Shown here one piece after another: positions 7,216-11,825 of a DNA stretch of 11,825 nt. Made by a program: the position numbers and the translations under genes. The stretch spans positions 1 to 11,825 of the forward strand of contig DASUGQ010000116.1 of assembly GCA_036273935.1 (NCBI GenBank), in the 5' to 3' direction. This stretch comes from ZC4RG29 sp036273935. GTDB taxonomy: Bacteria; Bacteroidota; Bacteroidia; Cytophagales; Cyclobacteriaceae. Under the pieces are notes generated by a model. That model did not search any database. It saw only the letters and a program-made list of their open reading frames with translations, and was not told the origin of the DNA. The stretch's first letter is position 1. Each line of letters opens with the position of its first letter.

Positions 7216-8097
7216 TTACTCTTGTGCAACTGGTTCTTCTACTCTGTTGAGAATGAAGTCCGTTGCTTTCTGGGCAAGTGCTGATGCCCTAAGGAAAGCT
7301 TTGCTGTCTTCTCTTAAGAGGTGAGTGAGTCTTTCAATCCAGAATTGGATGTAAGCCGTACTGTTGTCTATTGTTTTGTTGGAGATTCCTGCTTCTCCGC
7401 ATAGAAAGCACGTAGCAATCTCAGCGACAAGTTCTTCATTGCAATAATCTCTTGATCCGTAAACCGAAGGCTTCATGCAAGTTTCTCTGTTCAGCCTTGA
7501 GGTGTGACCGGTACTGTGGGCAAGCTCGTGGAATAAAGTGGCGTAGTATTCATCCGAGAGAATAAAGTTGTCACGATGAGGAACCTTCACGCGATCTTCC
7601 AGCCAGTTGTAGTATGGTTCATCTCCACCATATTCTACGATCGGTTTTGAAGGCATCTCATTAACTATGGTCTCACATAGCTCAATCGGATCGTTTACAT
7701 ATTTAGTTGGAAGGTTCAGTTTTATTCCTTCGACGCACTCAACGTTGAAGACATTGTAGTACCTAAGGAATGGTATGCGTTTGATTTTCTCATCATCGTT
7801 TTCAAACTGTAACGTTTTCCAGTAGATGACCTCGATACTCTTTGATCCTTTCTTTATATAGCCACCGAGTTCTTTGACCTGGAGGAACGTCAGGAACAAT
7901 GGATATTCACACTCGGTGTTATTCAGAATTAAAGCGTTAATTCCTCTGTAAGGTTTTTTGCTTACATAATTCCTCGCAGGACCGAAATTGTTCCAGGTCT
8001 GTTTCCAGGGCATCTTACCATTCTGAAGTTTGTTCATGATCATGCTGTTGATAACATCATACATGTTCTTCTTCTCGTTTGTCGTTTTCATAGCCAT
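7216..8097 (-). CDS. ardC: ArdC-type antirestriction / zinc metallopeptidase-domain protein
   Basis: This is a 293-residue ArdC-family protein. Residues about 10-120 are the N-terminal ssDNA-binding region: MYDVINSMIMNKLQNGKMPW, then ARNYVSKKPYRGINALIL, then a GGYIKKGSKSIEVIYWK segment. Residues about 135-290 are the zincin-like domain with ATLFHELAHSTGH (H190, E191, H194) and a downstream EELVAEIAT glutamate (E222 or E226) that probably completes the zinc site. ArdC proteins travel on conjugative plasmids and ICEs and protect entering single-stranded DNA from host restriction. The open frame extends up to 8169, but I choose ATG 8097 (or 8091). The extra 24 residues are the translation of one arm of the inverted-repeat element and are not family-like. 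A terminator follows. A related nested inverted repeat is placed just upstream of both this gene and the radC-like gene, suggesting shared control. Confidence 0.92.
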   Translation of the reverse strand: MAMKTTNEKKNMYDVINSMIMNKLQNGKMPWKQTWNNFGPARNYVSKKPYRGINALILNNTECEYPLFLTFLQVKELGGYIKKGSKSIEVIYWKTLQFENDDEKIKRIPFLRYYNVFNVECVEGIKLNLPTKYVNDPIELCETIVNEMPSKPIVEYGGDEPYYNWLEDRVKVPHRDNFILSDEYYATLFHELAHSTGHTSRLNRETCMKPSVYGSRDYCNEELVAEIATCFLCGEAGISNKTIDNSTAYIQFWIERLTHLLREDSKAFLRASALAQKATDFILNRVEEPVAQE

Positions 8098-8137
8098 CTT
8101 GTTTAAGTGAAACTTTGATTTTAGATGGCCATGTCTC

Positions 8138-8294
8138 CGGGCTTTTTCCGGAAAACAAAAACAACTCAACTGAAGCAGGCTTGCGCCAAAAGGAAAAGGA
8201 ATATCAATGGGGGCTCCTGAAATGACGATAGGAATGTAAGGGGGAAACCGTTTATATGCCGGAAGCTTTTGGCATCAAGTCCGGAAAAAGCCCG
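8138..8294 (-). repeat. Nested inverted-repeat element, copy 2, upstream of the ardC-like gene
   Basis: The outer arms CGGGCTTTTTCCGGA (8138-8152) and TCCGGAAAAAGCCCG (8280-8294) are a perfect 15-bp inverted repeat. Inside lie CTTG (8180-8183) with CAAG (8276-8279), and GCCAAAAG (8185-8192) with CTTTTGGC (8266-8273). A further AAAAGG/CCGTTT pairing (8194-8199, 8248-8253) has one mismatch. CAAAAGGAAAAGGAATA (8187-8203) differs at one base from 5194-5210 in copy 1. CCGTTTATATGCCG (8248-8261) matches 5237-5248 except for a 2-bp insertion. The outer stem also carries a perfect local palindrome TTTTCCGGAAAA (8144-8155). The element ends about 41 bp upstream of the chosen ardC start. Confidence 0.88.
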
Positions 8295-8330
8295 AACTTT
8301 GGTCGGATAAAAGCATTTCATAGCATATTC

Positions 8331-8371
8331 AGTTAGCAAGGCAAGGAATGTCTTGCTTGCCCTTAGCTACT
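8331..8371. repeat. Imperfect hairpin after the permease gene
   Basis: A bulged stem can form from AGC-AAGG-CAAG (8335-8345) and CTTG ... CCTT-A-GCT (8352-8368), with extra AGT/ACT pairing at the ends. It lies about 30 bp beyond the permease stop on the minus strand, where a terminator is expected, but no T-run follows on that strand. It could be a weak terminator or a processing structure. Confidence 0.3.
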
Positions 8372-8399
8372 AAATACAATAACTACCCTTGCCAAGCGC

Positions 8400-10763
8400 T
8401 TATTCATTTCTCAATGAATCTACCGGGTCCGCCACCGCTGCTTTTATCGATTGAAAACTAACCGTAAGTAATGCAATGAAGATGGCCGCGACCGAAGACC
8501 CAATAAACATCCAGGCGCTGAGCTCGACATGGTACGTAAAGTTCTGAAGCCATTCATGCATCGCGTACCAGGCGATAGGAATTGAAATGGCTACTCCTAA
8601 AAGAACAAGTTTTAAAAACTCTTTTGATAATAGTTGGGTAATTCCGAATACGCTTGCCCCAAGCACTTTGCGGATGCCAATTTCTTTTGTGCGTTGTTGT
8701 GCTGTATAAGCGGACAAACCAAACAGGCCAAGGCAGGCAATAATTATAGCAACATAGGTGAAGTTTGTGAATAGCGTTTGAAACTTTACTTCGCTGGCAT
8801 AAAGTTTTGCAACCTGTTCATCCTGGAAAGTGAATTCGAACGGTCGGTCGGGAACCAGTTTTGTCCACACGTTTTGGATTTCAGCAATTGATCCTGTAAG
8901 ATTTTCAGTATTGATTTTTACGAATAACGTATTTACTCGTGGTTCAATTAGGAAAAATCCAAAAGGTTTGATAGGATCATGAAAGGAAGTAAAATGGAAA
9001 TCATCGATCACGCCAATCACAGTATAGTATTCGGGGTTTTCATCACTCCCTTCATTAATCTGACTTCCTATAACTTCATCTTCATTTATACCGAGGTCTT
9101 TAACCGCAGTCATGTTTAGAATTGTAGCAGCGCTGTCGGCTTGTGTGTTGCGCGAAAAATTTCTTCCCTGTAAAAAATTAACACCCATTACTTCCAGAAA
9201 ATCATAATCGATACTTAAGAAGTTAAGCAGAAGAGAGTTGTCGTGATCCTTCGCCCTTACACTGCTCGTCCAGTTTTGGCCTCCTAACACTCCATCTGCA
9301 GCGCCTGCATTTATTACTCCGGATGATTTTTTTATTTCCATTAATAGCGCATTTCGATTTGATAAACCTCTCGCATTGTGAATCAGTAGAATATTGTCTT
9401 TACTGAAACCCAATTTTTTGTTTCTGATAAAGCTTACCTGGCCTGAGATGACAACCGTACCAATGATTAACACGGTAGAGATTACAAACTGGAAAGTGAC
9501 CAATCCTTTTCTCAGGAAAGAATCCCCTCCAAATCCTGTTAACGAACCCTTAAGAACTTTTACAGGCTGAAAGGAAGAGAGATAAAATGCCGGATACAAA
9601 CCCGCAAGTATTCCGGTAGCAAGGCCGACCCCCAGCACCATCAATAACACATTTATGTTTTGCGGATCGAAAAAGCTGAGCGTTGAATTAAAAAGATCAG
9701 CAAATAAAGGAAGGATCGATTCAACTACGGCAACAGAAATGACTGTCGCTACCGTTGCCATGATCAGCGACTCGATCAAAAATTGCTTAACGAGTACACT
9801 CTTCACTGCGCCGGAAACTTTTCTGACACCAATTTCTTTTGCCCTCCTGGCGGATTGAGCCGTGACCAGGTTAACGTAATTAATGGCCGCCAGAAGAATG
9901 GTAAACAAGGCGATGGTTGACAGAATTCGGACGTAGGAATAGTCGCCGTTGGTACCCAGCTCCCACTTGAGCTTTGATTTCAGATGAATGTCGGTAAGTG
10001 CCTGGGCATAGTACTGGTTGTCGTTGTCCGGCTGGTATTTTTTAAATAAAGGCTGGAGCTTGCTTTGAAAGGCTAACGGAGAGGCCTGGGGCTTTAATCG
10101 CACATACGTGTAGAAATTATAGAAACCCCAGTCTGCATCAATATTGCCACCAATTTTCCGTATACTGATCAGAAAGTCAAAATGAAAGTGAGAATTTTGC
10201 GGCAGATCTTTTAATATTCCGGTCACCATCAGATCGCCCACATCGGTGCTCATTATTTTTCCCATAGGGTCATCATTACCAAAGTATTTTCGGGCAGACG
10301 TTTCAGTAAGTAATACGCTATTGAGTTCTTTGAATGAAACTTTTGCATCGCCCTTTACAAAAGGAAAAGTAAATACATCAAAAAAGCTGCTGTCAACACG
10401 ATAAACCCTTTCTTCAAAAAAGCGTTTGTCGGCATATTGAAATAAATACTTTCTTCCCCAGCCGGGAAAAACTCTTGTGACATGTTCTACCTCCGGAATA
10501 TCCTTTTGCAGGAATACCGCCAAAGCGGGTGGTGTCGTGGCATCCGGCAACCGGGTACCATCTTCATTAACAAAATCTTTCACAATGCGAAACACTCGTT
10601 CGGGATTCTTATGAAACTTGTCGTAGCTAAGTTCATGATATACAAACAACGATATGATTGTAAAGCAGATCATTCCTACGGATAAACTGATGATCTTAAT
10701 GAATGATGCTGATTTGTTGCGGACAAGATTTCGTAGGGCGACAAGAAAATAGTTTCGTATCAT
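8400..10763 (-). CDS. ABC transporter permease with MacB-like periplasmic domain and two FtsX domains
   Basis: This is a 787-residue inner-membrane permease of the MacB/FtsX class. About eight membrane segments are visible, near residues 22-44, 280-300, 327-350, 372-394, 423-441, 668-688, 716-735 and 748-770. The first is followed by a large MacB-like periplasmic region (about 50-275), with a second periplasmic region at about 450-660. Each FtsX block carries the cytoplasmic coupling motif, AKEIGVRKVSGA (308-319) and TKEIGIRKVLGA (692-703). This double-length form is very common in Bacteroidota; it usually works with a separate LolD/MacB-type ATPase, which is not in this window. The substrate cannot be told; such systems act in efflux, lipoprotein or envelope-stress functions by mechanotransmission. 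The start at 10763 puts the conserved YFLVALRNLVRNK at the N-terminus, as is usual. It looks like an ordinary chromosomal-type gene sitting between element-like genes. Confidence 0.95.
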   Translation of the reverse strand: MIRNYFLVALRNLVRNKSASFIKIISLSVGMICFTIISLFVYHELSYDKFHKNPERVFRIVKDFVNEDGTRLPDATTPPALAVFLQKDIPEVEHVTRVFPGWGRKYLFQYADKRFFEERVYRVDSSFFDVFTFPFVKGDAKVSFKELNSVLLTETSARKYFGNDDPMGKIMSTDVGDLMVTGILKDLPQNSHFHFDFLISIRKIGGNIDADWGFYNFYTYVRLKPQASPLAFQSKLQPLFKKYQPDNDNQYYAQALTDIHLKSKLKWELGTNGDYSYVRILSTIALFTILLAAINYVNLVTAQSARRAKEIGVRKVSGAVKSVLVKQFLIESLIMATVATVISVAVVESILPLFADLFNSTLSFFDPQNINVLLMVLGVGLATGILAGLYPAFYLSSFQPVKVLKGSLTGFGGDSFLRKGLVTFQFVISTVLIIGTVVISGQVSFIRNKKLGFSKDNILLIHNARGLSNRNALLMEIKKSSGVINAGAADGVLGGQNWTSSVRAKDHDNSLLLNFLSIDYDFLEVMGVNFLQGRNFSRNTQADSAATILNMTAVKDLGINEDEVIGSQINEGSDENPEYYTVIGVIDDFHFTSFHDPIKPFGFFLIEPRVNTLFVKINTENLTGSIAEIQNVWTKLVPDRPFEFTFQDEQVAKLYASEVKFQTLFTNFTYVAIIIACLGLFGLSAYTAQQRTKEIGIRKVLGASVFGITQLLSKEFLKLVLLGVAISIPIAWYAMHEWLQNFTYHVELSAWMFIGSSVAAIFIALLTVSFQSIKAAVADPVDSLRNE

Positions 10764-10841
10764 ATAGGCTTAAGTTTATAGGTCTTATGCTATCAGCTGG
10801 GATTGATTACCATGCCAATTTTCAAGCCGAAGCGGCCGGGC

Positions 10842-10857
10842 CAAAACGGTCGTTTTG
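10842..10857. promoter_or_regulatory. Candidate operator: palindromic CAAAACG-GT-CGTTTTG
   Basis: Perfect 7-bp inverted arms (10842-10848 and 10851-10857) flank a 2-bp centre. The site lies about 80 bp upstream of the permease start on the minus strand and one base before a possible short plus-strand frame at 10859. The compact symmetry fits a dimeric repressor. No T-run supports a terminator. Recognisable -33/-7 elements are not obvious in 10764-10841. Confidence 0.45.
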
Positions 10858-10858
10858 A

Positions 10859-11047
10859 ATGGAGTTAAGTAAAATGACCGCACACTATCGAACGAAAGTG
10901 TTCAATAGTGGGATGAGTCATTACTGTTTCGGTAAACTTCTCTACTTAAATGGAAAAGGTATTATGGTTGGCTACGCCGGAAGATTAAACGGAGAGCTGA
11001 TTTTCGCTGTGCTGGAAAATGTCAAGACGCGCAGACAGCCGAGATAA
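10859..11047 (+). CDS. Possible small hypothetical protein (62 residues), doubtful
   Basis: This is an open frame of 62 codons, or 57 from the internal ATG at 10874, in the gap upstream of the permease, on the opposite strand. The translation has an alternating hydrophobic pattern (KLLYLNGKGIMVGYAGRL, then ELIFAVLENV) that could be a small beta-rich domain. I recognise no family and codon evidence is thin. It is not antisense to any called gene, which is the main argument for listing it. The palindrome at 10842-10857 abuts its start. A terminator-like hairpin about 310 bp further on, in the same direction, could serve it or the hairpin array between them. Confidence 0.25.
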   Translation: MELSKMTAHYRTKVFNSGMSHYCFGKLLYLNGKGIMVGYAGRLNGELIFAVLENVKTRRQPR

Positions 11048-11254
11048 GCCTATGGAATATGAACGCCGTTTCAGATCATAGCAAAAATAGCTTGAGAAAA
11101 TGAGAAACGGTTTTGTTGATCGAATGATTCAATAACTTTAAAGTTCAAGGATGGCTCCGGCCAGGAATTTGAGTTCAAGGTAGAGAGCATACAGCAAATG
11201 AAATTCATATTTGAGCAAATGCCCTGGCTAAAACAACCATTTGGTTATGTGCGA
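11048..11254. other. Noncoding stretch before the hairpin array
   Basis: No open frame of note occurs on either strand. Visible small features are an 8-bp direct repeat GTTCAAGG (twice within about 11140-11182), a GTTTC/GAAAC inverted pair near 11070-11105, and AACCA-TT-TGGTT near 11234-11245. None is strong enough to assign a function. If the hairpin array at 11255-11387 is a plus-strand RNA, its promoter should lie here. Confidence 0.4.
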
Positions 11255-11387
11255 AGAAGGAATTAGATTTAATTCTTCTCAGTATTTGAGAGGGTCATAA
11301 AGCGAAGGTGTCAGACGGATGCTTTCGCTTTCCTATTAAAAATACTGCTCATTAGTTCTCCCCCGTTGGCCCAATTTTTTAACGGGG
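11255..11387 (+). ncRNA. Candidate structured RNA: back-to-back hairpins ending in a terminator
   Basis: Three stems follow closely. Stem 1 is AGAA-g-GAATTA (11255-11265) with TAATTCTTCT (11270-11279), a tetraloop GATT and a single bulged G. Stem 2 starts at the very next base: CAGTATTT (11280-11287) with AAATACTG (11340-11347), enclosing AAAGCGAA (11299-11306) with TTCGCTTT (11324-11331). Stem 3 is CCCCGTT (11361-11367) with AACGGGG (11381-11387), followed by a T-rich tract on the plus strand. The direct abutment of stems 1 and 2 and the terminal T-rich tail favour a plus-strand RNA over random pairing. I do not recognise a known RNA family. Confidence 0.4.
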
Positions 11388-11398
11388 TTTCTTTCTCT
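11361..11398 (+). terminator. Terminator-like hairpin with pyrimidine tail
   Basis: CCCCGTT and AACGGGG form a perfect 7-bp GC-rich stem around a 13-nt loop, followed on the plus strand by TTTCTTTCTCTT. The tail is interrupted by C, so efficiency is uncertain. On the minus strand no T-run follows. It would end plus-strand transcription coming from 10859-11360. Confidence 0.55.
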
Positions 11399-11430
11399 TC
11401 CTGCTTTAAGAAAAACATTTCCAATGCCAT

Positions 11431-11460
11431 AAAGTCCCCTACTTGTTATCACAGGGCTTT
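11431..11460. repeat. Short bulged hairpin
   Basis: AAAG-t-CCC (11431-11438) can pair with GGG-CTTT (11454-11460), leaving one bulged T. It lies between the hairpin array and the larger inverted repeat. It is weak alone and is noted because it adds to the hairpin density of this gap. Confidence 0.25.
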
Positions 11461-11522
11461 GAGAAGAAGATATGCAACCAGTAGGCGGAGATTTTTCCTT
11501 TAAATTTTTTTTATAGCTTTAT

Positions 11523-11586
11523 GAAGCTTGCCAGGGATTCACAGAACGCTATGGCAAAATTCAATAATAATCCCTGAGCAAGCTTC
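11523..11586. repeat. 17-bp inverted repeat with one bulge downstream of the partial right-end gene
   Basis: GAAGCTTGC-CAGGGATT (11523-11539) pairs with AATCCCTG-a-GCAAGCTTC (11569-11586), giving 17 paired bases with a single unpaired A and a 29-nt loop. It begins 18 bp past the stop of the minus-strand gene at the right edge, so it could form in that mRNA's 3' end. The sequence beyond it on that strand is A-rich (ATAAAGCTATAAAAAAAA), so it is not a standard intrinsic terminator. It may instead stabilise the mRNA or be a protein-binding or mobilisation site. Its sequence is unrelated to the 5161 and 8138 elements. Confidence 0.75.
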
Positions 11587-11604
11587 TTGTTTGTGTAAAC
11601 CAAA

Positions 11605-11825
11605 TCAAACCTTAAATTTCTTCTTGGGCTGTTTCTTCTGCCCAATCAAATCCTCGTCAGGTTCTTCAACTGCGCTTTGCTTCTGGTCCTCTTTCGCCGC
11701 AGTCTTCTCCCTTCCATTATCTACTCTCGGCTCCTTCTTTTCATTCTCCTGATAAACCTTCTTTAGGTTTGAATCATACAAGTTCACCGACTTGAATTGA
11801 GGGTTCGCTTCAATGAACATCTTCT
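11605..11825 (-). CDS. C-terminal part of a protein with a charged tail (cut by the window edge)
   Basis: The frame is open to the right edge, so only about the last 72 residues are seen and the true start lies outside. The visible start of the segment reads MFIEANPQFKSVNLYDSN. It is followed by about 45 residues rich in K, E, Q and D with no hydrophobic core, which must be a flexible tail ending in KKKFKV. The 'ANPQFKSVNLYDS' string plus charged tail resembles, from memory, the C-terminal parts of DUF3945-type proteins of Bacteroidota conjugative elements; I hold that at low confidence. A methionine at 11820 could also be a start, giving a 71-residue basic protein, but the composition fits a C-terminus better. 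Confidence 0.6.
   Translation of the reverse strand, partial: KMFIEANPQFKSVNLYDSNLKKVYQENEKKEPRVDNGREKTAAKEDQKQSAVEEPDEDLIGQKKQPKKKFKV

Noticed and set aside
8098..8169. N-terminal extension of the ArdC frame by 24 residues
   Set aside because: These codons are one arm of the inverted-repeat element and the peptide is not ArdC-like; the ATG at 8097 or 8091 directly precedes the conserved region.
11048..11254. Possible CRISPR repeat or tracrRNA signal around the GTTTC ... GAAAC pair
   Set aside because: There is only one copy, with no regularly spaced repeats and no cas gene in the window.
11528..11752. Plus-strand 74-codon frame opposite the right-edge gene
   Set aside because: It begins inside the 17-bp inverted repeat and is the antisense reading of a K/E-rich tail, which gives an artificial S/F/L-rich peptide.

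Overview
The window reads as part of a mobile or accessory island in a Bacteroidota genome, most likely Cytophagales, Chitinophagales or Sphingobacteriales. Three things point there. The integrase at 134-1282 belongs to the arm-binding plus SAM-like tyrosine recombinase type common on Bacteroidota elements. The permease at 8400-10763 is the long, ATPase-less, double-FtsX type abundant in that phylum. Gene starts also lack recognisable Shine-Dalgarno sequences. No tRNA, rRNA, insertion-sequence transposase or CRISPR array is visible.

Layout, left to right. (1) 134-2448 is an integration module: an intact tyrosine recombinase, then 2 bp later a shorter paralogue that has lost the tyrosine nucleophile and the first catalytic arginine, and a convergent small winged-helix DNA-binding protein whose 3' end overlaps the paralogue by 18 bp. 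(2) 2621-4291 encodes an unrecognised 556-residue protein whose C-terminal half carries a PD-(D/E)XK-type signature with a QxK third motif, as in Mrr-like nucleases. It is divergent from the DNA-binding gene across a 172-bp gap that contains a perfect 7-bp inverted repeat. (3) 4292-4673 holds no gene I can support. (4) 4674-8097 is a minus-strand block. In transcription order it holds an ArdC-type zinc peptidase/antirestriction protein with a good intrinsic terminator, an ATP-dependent DNA ligase of the LigD ligase-domain type, an unknown protein with an LYRG start that may have an ADP-ribosyltransferase-like fold, and a RadC/JAB-domain protein. (5) 8400-10763 is the FtsX-type permease. (6) 10764-11604 is largely noncoding and rich in hairpins. 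(7) 11605 to the right edge is the C-terminal end of a charged-tailed protein, possibly of a Bacteroidota conjugative-element family.

The most striking noncoding signal is a pair of related, nested inverted-repeat elements at 5161-5298 and 8138-8294. Each lies immediately upstream of one mobile-element gene, radC-like and ardC-like respectively. They share sequence in both inner arms and differ in their outer stems. They could be shared RNA leaders, single-strand initiation sites, or single-stranded-DNA promoters that switch on early genes after conjugative entry. A second noncoding signal is a tight row of hairpins at 11255-11387 that ends in a terminator-like structure on the plus strand and may be a structured small RNA.

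As a working picture, the integrase module moves the island. ArdC and RadC are establishment functions typical of plasmids and ICEs. The ligase with its LYRG partner, and the QxK nuclease-like protein, are candidate cargo for DNA processing or phage defence. The functions of the nuclease-like and LYRG proteins are inferred from short motifs only.
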